Of a DNA stretch of 64,000 nucleotides, positions 25,448 to 36,150 are shown in pieces. The notes under the pieces were generated by a model. That model searched no databases, was not told where the DNA came from, and saw nothing but the letters and a program-made list of their open reading frames with translations. Position numbers and translations under genes: made by a program. Within the stretch, counting starts at the first letter, position 1; every line of letters begins with the position of its first letter. Source of the stretch: Dermanyssus gallinae (lineage: Eukaryota > Arthropoda > Arachnida > Mesostigmata > Dermanyssidae); contig QVRM01006074.1 of the NCBI GenBank assembly GCA_003439945.1, forward strand, positions 1,054,001 to 1,118,000, read 5' to 3'.

Positions 25448-25468
25448 CAGCAGCAGCAGCAGCAGCAA
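25448..25468. repeat. Short CAG repeat
   Basis: About seven CAG units, giving a short glutamine or alanine run, within the presumed 5' region of the LINE remnant. Confidence 0.9.
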
Positions 25469-26734
25469 TCGTCGAAAGAGGGAAAGACGTCGGCACCGCC
25501 ATAACCACATCAGGCCGAAATGTCCGTGGCCCTCCCCACGTTGCATCCGGTGCGGCTCTACGAATTACCTCCGCAAAGACTGTACTCAACCCCGAAGTGT
25601 GCTGTCTCTGTAAGAGGTCTCACGAATCTACCTATAGATTGTGACCCTCATCACCTCCACCGGGTGGAACAGCTTAGAAGATTAGCCCCACTACGCATTC
25701 AACAAAATGCCTTCGCTCCCACAGTGAAAATCACTCGTAAATGACATACAGCCATCGGCCGCTTTACCTAAATGTAATTTTTAAGCGGTTGTCCAAAACA
25801 GGGTTAAGGTCCCTTCACAGCCGGGGGGGGGGGCGGCGTAAAGGAGCTTGTTCCGAGTATTACTGCATCACTGCAGGGTGACTGTCCTAACGGCATAATG
25901 CAAGCCATTACCGAAAAGATCATACCGTCCATTATCGACGCCATTGTAACACACACCAACAGCGCTATCGAGTGGGCATTCTCGTGAATCTTCCCTGACG
26001 CGCCTTTCCAAGTTGCTTCCGTGAAGCCCGCTTCGGATCCTTAAGCAACCTCACTGGTAGCCTGCGGGATCAACTCAAAGACACTCTGCGGCCTGTCGTA
26101 ATTTCAAGCTTGGCTGATCTGCGTCTGCCGGAAGCTGATCCTGCTATAAGAGGGATCTCCCCTGCTGTCGCGCGCGTCATCGCACTGAAGTCTTCTCCGG
26201 TCTTGCAATGATGTCAAAACAAGATAATCGCAGGTGGGCCGTTTCCTCTGTAAGTAGTCGCGAAAGCTACGATCAGAGTCTTTACAGGAGGGATGTACTC
26301 CGTGCAAGTTCTGTTGCAAGCACGCCGGCACAGGTTTCATTACAAGACGTTGTCCTCGTGACGTCTAAAGTAACGAGGGCATCAAAGATGATTTCCTGTT
26401 AACCCTGGGGTGTTCGCGAAAATATCTCCGGAGCTTACAACTCTAATCATTAAGGTTTGCTCAACATCAAGCAAATAATACTGCAATTCCCAACAGCAGC
26501 ATTCTGCGTTTTAAGTCAGAAGGAACGCAACCGAACTCTCATATCGGTACTAGAGAATCTTAACCCATTCCGGGCGTAAAAATAATCTGGCAGCTAACCC
26601 ATATAGTTCAACTTTAGTTGCTGGCGAGAAAGTTCGTCGCACAACAACTTTGCGATGGTTTGTGTAGTTCGTAGAAAACTCGCTCTGCAACAAGCAGTCT
26701 TTTATCCACCAACACAGTAGCGGCCGAACAGAGG

Positions 26735-27205
26735 TTGGCGCTCCTGGGCAAACATACGCTAAGTCCACCTGACTTATCCCTTTCCCCGCCTTCCGTATCT
26801 GGCAGGCAGACCCATACTATCACCGTGTCTGCGATAAATGTCATCAACGCCATCCGGAGCTTTCCCAACAGCTCAGACGATGGCTCAGATGGCTTTCGGC
26901 CGTGTTATCTGAACGATTTTATCGGCAGAGACGGCGAGGAGAACCGACTGCCCCTAAGCCTAGTACACCTCGTCAACCTTGCTATTAATGGGAAGTTGCT
27001 TCTTGTCTTCTTCGGAGTCTCGCAAATTGCCTTGCACAAAGATGATAGTGGCAGTAGACTTATTGTCGTTGGCCTGACGCTGCGCCGCTTAGTCAGAAAA
27101 ATCTTAATAACGAAGATCGTGCAGGACATTTTTGCATTGATCTTTTCGCACAAGCATTCGTTGACTACAACAGGAGCGCCCCAGACAAAGTGCTCGTCAA
27201 GCTAG
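26735..27205 (+). pseudogene. RT N-terminal fragment (RLE-type LINE)
   Basis: A 156-codon frame covering the region before RT motif A. Residues about 35-60 hold NAIRSFPNSSDDGSDGFRP, equivalent to the GGPDG-containing motif of the intact element. LTLRRLVRKIL near residue 115 matches its TLRRLATKTL. The next conserved segment lies in another frame just downstream, showing a frameshift at about 27180-27200. Confidence 0.72.
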
Positions 27206-27959
27206 AACTCAAAAACGCCTTTAGTACGATCAGACGAGACCACCTGCCTAAGGCTGTGTGCTCTTACCTTTCCTAACTTTTCCCGCTAGTATACCAGACG
27301 TACAGGCTTCCAAGCAAGTTCATTTGGCAAGGAAAGTTCATCGAGTCATGCTCCGGTGTTCAGCAGGGTGATTCCTGTAACCCCGCTCTATTGCATCGCT
27401 ATCCATGGGCTTCAAACGCGCCCTTCTTTCGAACTTCGACCGTGGCTTTTGGACGACGGCACGCCACGGCGGTTCAGAGAGACATTGCCCAGGTAAAAAA
27501 GTTCGAGGCAGCCTCAGTGCTGAAGTTAAACGAGGCCAAGTGCGAGGTTTTCTTCCCCTTCTAAGAAAACCCTTATTGACATTGGTAGTTAGCAAATGTC
27601 GGTTTAAGTAGTAATTTCACGCCCAGGGAAGTACAACGGCCTCTAAAATACTCCGTCGATAAAGCTCAACCATAACATTTTGCGCTTCGGTGATGAAAAT
27701 CAACGGAATTTAAACGGTTGCCGTGATTTCGGGCCACATCGAGGTCGCAGCCCCTCCTTGTAATCGGCCAACCACTCTTCTGGGGCATCGGACAAGAATT
27801 CGAAGATTTCGGCGGTTTATGTTGGGTTGCAGACCAAACCTGCACTAATCTGTCCAAAATACATCATGATGTATGCCCATTTCACATGGGCTTTATAAAT
27901 TGTTTGCACAAATCAACTTTTTGCCTTTTTAGCTTCGGTTAGCCTATAGCGTTAGTCTT

Positions 27960-28560
27960 TGTACAGGACGATATGCAACCATCCGGAGCCTTTTGTTTAC
28001 GACATTTTTGAGGCTTCGGTTTGACACCTGGAGCATTCTCGTATCATTCGAGAAGTTTGTGATTAGAAAGCTGAAAAGGTACATAGGATCAGCTAGATTG
28101 TTTCACATAGCCAGTTCGGTTTTAGGAAATCACGATCTACAGAGTTGGCGCTACCAGGAGATCTTTAGCAAGAGATCACGAAGACGATAGATAGTAAACA
28201 GGTCTGCATCGGAGTCATCCTAGACATTGCGGCGTGCTTAAATTTTTACGCCACGCGTTTTTTTTCAAATATTAGAATGCTTGGGATGTGCCTTATTTAT
28301 TGATTTAAGTCATACCTATTTCGAAGAAGGCAGGCTACTAAGGTTGATCATGTTGAATCCACGTGGGAGAAGTTCAATGACGGCACACCTCAGGATCGGT
28401 ACTTGGGCCTTACATATTCACAAATTTTAATTATTCCAGCCTGCTTGCGATTTTAGCGAATGATATCTGTAGGGCGTTTGGGTAGGCTCAATCTTTTAGT
28501 CTTAGGCTGACAAGTTTATTGTACCACACTTGTTTGTGTGGAAGAGGCTATTAAGACCTT
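27960..28560 (+). mobile_element. Degenerate Jockey/CR1-like RT fragment
   Basis: Across plus frames the translation gives VSFEKFVIRKLKRYI (about 28035-28085), then, after a frame change, QFGFRKSRSTE (about 28110-28145), the characteristic phrase of Jockey/CR1 RTs. Then VCIGVILDIAACLNF (about 28203-28245) is motif A. TPQDRYLGL at about 28388-28415 may be a ruined GVPQGSVLGP motif B. There are many stops and no motif C that I trust. Confidence 0.6.
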
Positions 28561-29223
28561 CAATGTGTTTAATCTTTTTGTTAACGCCAGCAATACAGGT
28601 CTGGTGTTATTTCATATACCTCAGAAAACCGTTGGTGTGTAGCAGGTGGGATGCAACTCGATAGGATGAAACCCGCTTTGTCTCAGACGGCCAAGTGTTT
28701 GGAGATTAAACCTGCATGAGACCTGCATGAAAAATGGCAGTGTCGAATGGCTGCTTTAACGCTGAATTTGGGTATTCGTTCATTGCAGCGTTGATAATAC
28801 TTAAACAGATTGGCGTTCTATGAGAAAGCCTCCCTCTCGTCTATAGGACGTTATTGCCGGTGTTATTATTTTTTTCTAATTGCCGGTGTTAATTCACGCT
28901 TTTCTTTTTGAGGAAGGGGCCTAAATTCGCCAGAACAATGTTCACAGAGCAATATTCGGCAGAAGCCGTAAATAGTCTGTAGCTGATATGATCGCCGCGT
29001 ACGAAGAGAGGTAACATTCCATTGGAAACCTTCTTGCCATTGACGGCGGTTGTAAGCCGCGCTAATTGCCGCATTACCATGCTTGTAACGCTCTTCGTTC
29101 TCAACGAAACTAACAAACAATCTCTCGCCTACCGCTTGCCATCTTTCAGGGGCTCCTTTACCCTCGAAATTCGACAAGTTACGCCTGTGAGGGGTTTATT
29201 GAGGGTAAGTATGCAACCGGTGA

Positions 29224-29262
<39 letters not shown>

Positions 29263-30306
29263 TATATGTGTAAACGTAAAACCGTGAAAAATTCAAACTG
29301 GTACAAATGCGCAAACTTGTGTAATTTCGTGAACTGTGAGTGTAGTTGGCTGTAAATAATTGAACTATGCCGTAAATTTGTGTAAATGTGTACATTGAGA
29401 CACTTCTTGCACCTATTTTTTTTTACAAGAACTCATGTATTGTGAAACGCGGTTCCATTGATAAATGTATATTGTATCATATCAGGTTGCTGCGCAAATA
29501 GGCCACGCCCCTCTTACATGTGTCTACTTAGCTTTGAACTTTTGTTCTTCTATCCTAAAATTCTTTCTCTACTCGCTGCGAAGATAACACATCACCAGAT
29601 CAGCCTATAATTAGTTGCCAGTCTACGAGCTAAACTTTATATCTAACTTTTCCTTTTCTCACTTCATTACACAGCCTTTATCGCTCAGCACCACTGATTT
29701 TCCTCGTCATTTAAGTTTAGTATCGCTGCTTTGCGTTTCTGTTATCTGAAAGCGACGCTACGGAATGTCTGCGTACTGCAACGAGCGTGAGTGGCTGCTC
29801 TATATGTTTATTGGGAAGATGCGTATTAAAACACATTTATTAAATTAAAAGAGGAGAATTGTTTTAATACTATAAATTATGCATAGACTCGCGGAATGTA
29901 CAACATACAGTCTTTTCGATCTCACAAATTCATGCCCTAAGCATTCGCGTCATGCGCTACGAGAAAATACTATTGACTCTCTCTGTTCTTGCAGTTTCGA
30001 CAGGAGTTATCGTATTATTGTCTATAAAACTATTTAGGCAAATGATAGAATAGTGCGATAAGTTATTTGTTCTCTCAATTCGTTTCTACATTTTAAGACT
30101 CTGTATATGCATGCAATTCTGTAATTGATACCTTGCGTACAAGTTTGGATTGAATCTTCTTAGGCCTGGATATGCGTTTTTAGATATGGTACACTTTAAC
30201 CACGATATAAATGGGTATGAAATTCCAGTCAAGGCATCTGAATATTGTGCCCCATAACAATAATAGAATAATAAGAATAAGATCCTGGCACATTGAGTAG
30301 TGCTAG

Positions 30307-30367
<61 letters not shown>

Positions 30368-30659
30368 TATTAAGATCTAATTCCAGTAAGCCAAGATATC
30401 GGGTTGAGTTTACATTGAGTAAAACCCCTTCACCGAACGTGTATTTGTGTATCCTTTTAAAACAAATATTTTTAAGATCTAAAATACAAAAACACAAAAA
30501 CACAAAATAAATATGGTCCAAGGCAGGAACTCTAAACTACATCAGAAGGATAAGGACCGCACCCACTATAACTGTCATATAATTGTAATTTACTGTTAGA
30601 CAAAAATAATTATTAGTTAGATCATTCCCAATCAGATAAACCATATAGTGAAACTATTG
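28561..30659. other. No recognisable gene; TA repeats
   Basis: A TA run lies at 29227-29254 and a longer one at 30308-30370. The 103-codon minus frame at 28866-29177 has a plausible composition (WQAVGERLFVSFVENEE near the start) but matches no family I can name. The rest is AT-rich without structure that I can support. Confidence 0.45.
30308..30370. repeat. (TA)n microsatellite
   Basis: About 63 bases of TA repeat with one CA interruption at about 30362. It creates long Tyr/Ile open frames that are not genes. Confidence 0.95.
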
Positions 30660-32480
30660 CCAAGGATAAAAACCCGAGCGTGGAAGAAGCTGAGAGATGC
30701 GGTAGAGAGCGACGTATGTGTTGGGCCATACTCTGGTGGCCTCCGCCGAAAGGGGAGAGTCATTTAAAATTTTAGATTAGCTTTAGCTCTAAGAGTGGAT
30801 GCAAAACGTGAGTATCCCGAACATGTTGCGGGAGACTGTAACCGTTTGTTTTCCGGCACAGCCGTGAAGAGGAGACGACGAGTTCTTCGTTGCCCTGGGA
30901 GACTTACCGGAGGAAATGCTGGAGGAGGTCATAAAAGCCTGACAACGGCTAGCAACCTGCGCCCGGCCTGAGTGGAGTTATCCCGGAGTTACCGTACTAG
31001 TTAAGAGATAGGCTAAGCTTCTTCAAGACCTTTAGAAAGGACTCACAGCTTACTTATATGCCTCGTGGACACCATAGGTAAGATGTTGGAGAACGTCGTT
31101 GTTGATAAGCTAACTGCAGAAATTAGGATGAGAATGCTCCGCCAGATACCCAGTACGGTTTCCGGGAAGGCAGATCCACACTGGGAGCTCAACGAGGGTA
31201 CTGCAACGAGCGGGGAAGACGACCTTGTTTACGTTTAAAACGAAATGATTCGTGCTTCTGACTCCCCTGGATGTCAAGCATTAGTAGTTATGGAGGCGAT
31301 TGAAAGGAAGGGGATCCCCCTATATTCATCGTATAACTAATCCTCCATGGGTGACAAAGGTCTGGTTGCGAGGCGGCAGGGGTACGAGTACCGCCGGGAT
31401 TCCCCAGGGCTCGACCCGTGCTTCAATACATAGCGCATGACGGAGGCTCCCACATAGGGTTGAGACGTTGGCGTATTCTAACGACCTTGCACTTCTAATT
31501 ACGGCCAGGAGCGAGTGAGCCGAGTGTCTGAGTAGAGGAGCCCCATCACTTAAGACCGCGTCTGACAAGGCGAAAGCAATGTGCCTAACAAGCGAGAAGA
31601 TGACGAACGGTGTTGATCTTGTGATAACAGATTACCCAATAGAAATTAGCAAAAAAGCAAAGTACCTATCGGTTATGCTAGACATAGGACTGACCGGATC
31701 GGCACACGTGAAGTACATGGCCGAGAAGGCCCACCGGGTCTCGCTGAACCTGGCGCGAAATATGATATTGGGGTGTCTGAGGAGACTCCTGGTTTTAGTG
31801 GACGAATCGAAGGCGTTTTACGCAGTCCCAGTTTAAGGATACATGGCACCGCAGACGGCAAAAAATAGGGGCGTATCGGACGGCCTTAACGAAAGCCCTT
31901 CAGGCCCAAACCGAGATACTGCCATAGGATCTCCTAGCAAGTAAAAAAGTAAAGTATATCTAATCAAATATCTGAATCTCACCAGGGTCAGGAGTGCCAC
32001 AATATCGGCCTGGCAGGAGGAATGGGCGCCAGAAATAAAACCCGGAATGATCACAGGAAAATAAACATCTAAAAAGGCTATCCTGCGGAGTGTGCGATTC
32101 TGGAAAGGCAAATACCGTTAAATCTACTGTTCTGTGGTGTGATGCTCTCAGGTATGAGTGAAACGCAAACTTAAGCGCTGTGAGGAGCCGCCTCATCGAG
32201 GGGATCGCCGACCATATGACGACTTCGGCGGAGGCAGTTGGGGAGGCGATAAACTTGTTTGATGCCTTTTTGATACTCAAGACACCTGAGGAAACGGCCA
32301 GGTGGGAGAAACTTGAGAGGTTTCTCGTGTGAGTGACCGAGTCGAAGAGCCAAGATGAGGTGAGTCTCGATGCACTCTCAGAGGACGGTTTACGGAATGG
32401 CACAATTTCCCTATCCAACCGCAGGTAAGCATGCTGAACGATTGGCTGGGATAGAGTTGGGGAGGGGGTGGTGGTTAGAT
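30660..32480 (+). mobile_element. Degenerate R1-like LINE
   Basis: Plus-strand frames give, in order: DLPEEMLEEVIKA (about 30905-30945); VDTIGKMLENVVVDKLTAEI (about 31067-31125), typical of R1-clade RTs; motif B STAGIPQGSTRASI (about 31392-31430); motif C YSNDLALLITARS (about 31470-31510), where FADD is expected; then the 85-codon frame 31579-31836 with KKAKYLSVMLDIGL and HVKYMAEKAHRVSLNLARNM, the usual post-catalytic segment of R1 proteins. Near 32282-32375 the translation has TPEETARWEKLERFLV and then SKSQDEVSLDAL, resembling an R1 C-terminus. Frameshifts and stops are numerous. There is no rDNA context, so it is not a canonical 28S insertion. Confidence 0.7.
31579..31836 (+). pseudogene. 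R1-like RT fragment after the catalytic motif
   Basis: An 85-codon frame containing KKAKYLSVMLDIGLTGSAHV, the motif E region, followed by a basic helix (HRVSLNLARNM). The catalytic YSND motif lies about 90 bases upstream in a different frame. A related but more decayed phrase (HVKYLTNKIERISLNLL) occurs near 51310-51360. Confidence 0.75.
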
Positions 32481-32650
32481 AAACGCGGTGCACGTTGATC
32501 GTTTATATTGTTCTCAACTTTAGAGATGACTGTGTGAGCCAACTCACGTGTCCAAGAAGATCCAAAATGTTTTAAAAAATGTTAACGGAAAAGCACGACC
32601 ATTCGTGCCGGCTTTGCCATACGTTCACTAACTCCAACAACAATTGCAAA

Positions 32651-32722
<72 letters not shown>

Positions 32723-34439
32723 GGTTCCTATATGGCGTCGGACACTTATCAAGAATCGTAAAAAAGTAAGTAAAATGCAGAGCAGACTACAGTGCATTTA
32801 GATACACTTGATTAAATTACAAACTGTTTTTCAATTTTTGTACGTGACAAATACCCGCCATATTGTCAGCGTGCTGATGCATTTATATTTATATTAATAA
32901 AGGCACTATCTCTCACCCTCAGTACGCTCTTTTGGCAAACTGCAATCATATCATGATCATCATACAAATTGATGTCGCTTATTTCTACAAAACGACTAGC
33001 ATTATTTTTGGAAGAGCAACATCTTACCTGAATACCAATGCGGCTTTCGACAAGAAATATCCACATTAACCGCGTGCAGCGTATTTCTTGAAGACATTAT
33101 GCGCTACGAGTTACGTTGCAATCAGTTATTGCGCACAAGGTTTGTGGACAAGGCAGCACTGAACATAACATATGCATCAATAGAGGAGCGTGAATTAATC
33201 CAGTATTCACCGAAATCTGCTTGATAAATAAATCCAAAAAGGCGCCAGTCATTCTGGCTCTAGCATTTCTTATATATAATTCGACGAGAGCCCGTTTTCT
33301 TCGTCCTTTATAACCTTCTATACTATGTACCTAACAATGGCGTTAGAGCGTTTTGACCCGCAAACTTGCAGTGCCAGTGGTCAGTTGGCACCGTGATGGT
33401 ACCAATCTTATTCTCCAAGAATGCAATTGTGGCGATGGTCAAGTTGGAAGATGATGGTGTTGTGACGAGCGATTGGTATAGTGCAAAAATCATACAAAAT
33501 ACTTGCACTGCATTCACCATAATATTGACATTTTTTAACAACAAATCGTTGCGACAACATGGAATGACCAATGCAGAATCGGAGTGCACCACTAATGTAT
33601 GTCATCTTTTTTAAACGGGAGATATGGGACCTCGAAAACGCGTTTTGGAGGTATGTTTAGATGCATTGATCCACCGCCTCAATCACCTTACCGAAAATGT
33701 TTTCCAATTAGTAGAAATTTCGTCAAAATCTAAATAAAAATTCTATCTTCAGAAGAAGAAGGGTACCTATATTTTGTCACAGACATTTTGAAACTTTACT
33801 AGGTTACGTTAATTATAGTCTTTAGCGTTCCTTCTGCTCTCCTTAGAAGATTGGCCTCTTGTCAGATTGTACAGTACAGTACTCTGTGTTAGTTTGTAAA
33901 TTTGATACCTTGCAGTAGATGCAAAGCGGGCTTGGGGCCCCCTTTGTATGTAACTTTATTTTAAGTAATCCGATACCATAGTAAGTTCTTAAATATATCC
34001 TTAGCATCTACCTGTATGGCTTAAATTTAAGACCCTCATTGTCGACTGCAGCAAGACCCCTCGAATGGACGGACTACCGTTCGGTCAAAGTAACTCGATA
34101 CATACGGTTTGTGAGTGTGTCCCAATAGGAACATCCCCACTTAATATGCCCATGCCAGCCGGCAGCAGGTTCCGGTTGGTTCCACGGAAAGAACGACAGG
34201 CTGTTTACCAAATCCATTGGTACTATGTAACAACGTGCCGGCGTGGGAAAGCGCCTGGATAACAACACGGTCATTTCGCTGCTTGCTTGGATTAACCTCG
34301 GTAGACTGGCGACGCGGCATGCTTGATGAGGCCATAGCTGAGGTCTCCAGCGCCCTCCTAAACTCAGATTCTAAATCACCACCAATTACGCGGCGCCCTC
34401 CGCCCTACTATGAAGGAGACTGCTGTGGGCTGAGACGAA
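32481..34439. other. No firmly recognised gene; long TA repeat
   Basis: A long TA run lies at 32654-32721. Open frames at 33323-33592 (minus) and 33366-33614 (plus) overlap each other on opposite strands; neither has a motif I trust. Sequence from about 34060 may belong to the 5' end of the LINE that follows. Confidence 0.4.
32654..32721. repeat. (TA)n microsatellite
   Basis: About 68 uninterrupted bases of TA. Confidence 0.95.
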
Positions 34440-35480
34440 CTTGACTAAGCGCCCTCCAGCAATGATTGCTGCACTTTCAAGCAAACTTTACCCACACGAG
34501 AGACTCATAATTTACATGAGCTCAATGCTCCTGAGAAATTATTCGGTGAGGCTCTAGATGAACGGTTTATTCTAGACGATATTAATATTGCCCTCGCTTG
34601 TATACAGGACAAAAAGGCATTCGCGCAAGACCTTGTAAGAAATAAACTCATTCGAAAGGGACATCTTTTCGTGCCCATGTGGCAGTCTCTTTTTAACAGT
34701 TGTCTCTCTGAGGGTACTCTGCCCGCCAAGCGGTACGAATGTCTTCTCAAGGTAATCTCAAAAAGAAGCATAGACCAATCGGACCCTTCTGCGTGGCAGC
34801 CAATATAAAAAAAAAGTGCTGTGTCTACCAACTACTCAAGCATTCTAAGGAGACGCCTCACGGATTTCCTGACAGCACTGGCGTTGCTTCTAGATAGAGC
34901 AGTGTATGGTTTCAGGATTGGGCGTTCCTCTAATTCAGCGTGTGAAGTATATTTTGAGCAGATCACAATCTTACCAAACCCAAAAAATATTTTACGTTTG
35001 CTGTTTTTATTGATTTGAAATCTGCTTTCGATATCGCATCCCGTGATATTGAGGAAGCTGGAGCAGGTTGGCGTTTACTCTACTGCTTGCGCACTTCTGA
35101 GGGGTAAACAAATTATTCTTGATGATGCTGTTTGCAAGTGTGCCATGTTTGATCAGAAGATGGTATGCGTAAGGCGACAATCTCAGTCCATTCTTATTCA
35201 CAACGTTGCTCACCGACCTGTCACGCAATATGAAAAAGCGGCACCCAACAGTCATAATCCTGCTATACGCAGGATTACCCTGGTAATATTTAGCAGAATC
35301 TGTCCTGACCTGCAGGCTGCGCTTTACACACCTCTTAAATATCTCTCACAGAATGGCCGCATAGTTAATGTAAAAAACAAATGCCGTAAAGTTCTAGCGT
35401 GGGAGGAGCGACCCGCGCAGATAAACTGCGATTTCACAGCGGGCAACTGCAGTTCGAATTCGTGTCGCTCTCTCAGTTCC
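34440..35480 (+). mobile_element. Degenerate LINE RT, clade uncertain
   Basis: Plus frames give ALDERFILDDINIALACIQD (about 34550-34610), a pre-RT phrase, and PMWQSLFNSCLSEGTLPAKR (about 34675-34735). VYGFRIGRSSNSA is at about 34905-34945 (the QFGFR-like motif), and LRKLEQVGVYSTA at about 35050-35090. Motif B appears as RKGDNLSPFLFTTLL (about 35168-35215). A damaged motif C, LLYAGLP then LVIFSR (about 35260-35300), is followed by DLQAALYTPLKYLSQNGRIVNV. The order is right for one element with several small indels. The GDNLSP form of motif B and LYAD-LVIFS suggest a group different from the R1- and R2-like copies in this window. Confidence 0.65.
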
Positions 35481-36150
35481 AGCTGGAATACTTATAAACC
35501 GTTTTTATTATATATGTCATACATATTCTGTTCATATTTACATACCCAAGCAAGGTGATGTTCTACTATGATTATATATAGATTAATTTGAAACTAATAG
35601 TAGATACTTAATAGAGACGTAGAACTCATTAAAATAAACACTGCTAGGAGCGATATTTTCTAAACACATACTCTCGTCATTGTTCCACAAGTAGAAGCTC
35701 CTTATTCCTAAAATAATGCCGTTTAGAATAGATTACAAATACTTCTGAACTGTTGAGTTGAGCCGCCAACACACGAGCGGGCACAAGGTGGCGCCCGTCC
35801 ATCGCCGTAAAGTCGATAACGTTAATATATTTTCTATTATGTGCTTGTAGTGAAACCCGATCTACGTACGAGGCAGGTTGCTTATTTTGCCCGCGAAGTA
35901 TAGTAGTTACTCTAAGAATTTATGAAAAGCAAAGTAATACGAGTTTTTCATGGATTTAAAATCTGCTCTCGAATGGCGATTCATTTCAACGGCAAAACGA
36001 ATGGTCGACCTTGCCACCTCAGAGAAGAGACACTAGATTATTCTTCAATCCCCAAATTCATCCGAGTCGCTGTCCGGTCGACTGCTAGGGAAGGAAGCTG
36101 GAAGCTGCTGAGCTGGAAGTCCATACGAGCGTCTGCGTTTCGTCCTTATT
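35481..36150. other. No recognisable gene
   Basis: AT-rich sequence after the LINE remnant. The 76-codon plus frame 35922-36152 has no recognisable motif. Confidence 0.4.

Larger units (their letters stand above)
25300..27615 (+). mobile_element. Degenerate LINE related to the intact element at 58.2-61.3 kb
   Basis: Plus-strand frames give RT phrases in the same order and style as the 866-residue protein at 58687-61287. The 156-codon frame 26735-27205 has NAIRSFPNSSDDGSDGFRP (cf. ALRTFPSGAAGGPDGLTP) and VVGLTLRRLVRKIL (cf. AVGCTLRRLATKTL). Motif A-like KLELKNAFSTIRRDHL is at about 27199-27245, with the catalytic Asp replaced by Glu. Motif B, SCSGVQQGDSCNPALL, lies at about 27348-27394. Motif C reads LDDGTPRRF at about 27448-27475, then LNEAKCEVFF at about 27525-27553. 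Frameshifts interrupt it repeatedly. The 3' endonuclease part is missing after about 27615. The 5' portion, about 25300-26700, is assigned only by position. Confidence 0.68.

Noticed and set aside
30086..30521. Tyr/Ile-rich open frames
   Set aside because: They are translations of a TA microsatellite.
32579..32797. Tyr/Ile-rich open frames on both strands
   Set aside because: They are translations of the TA run at 32654-32721.
33323..33614. Overlapping frames on both strands, considered as a mariner-type transposase remnant
   Set aside because: I could not find the DDE or helix-turn-helix motifs, nor inverted repeats around them.
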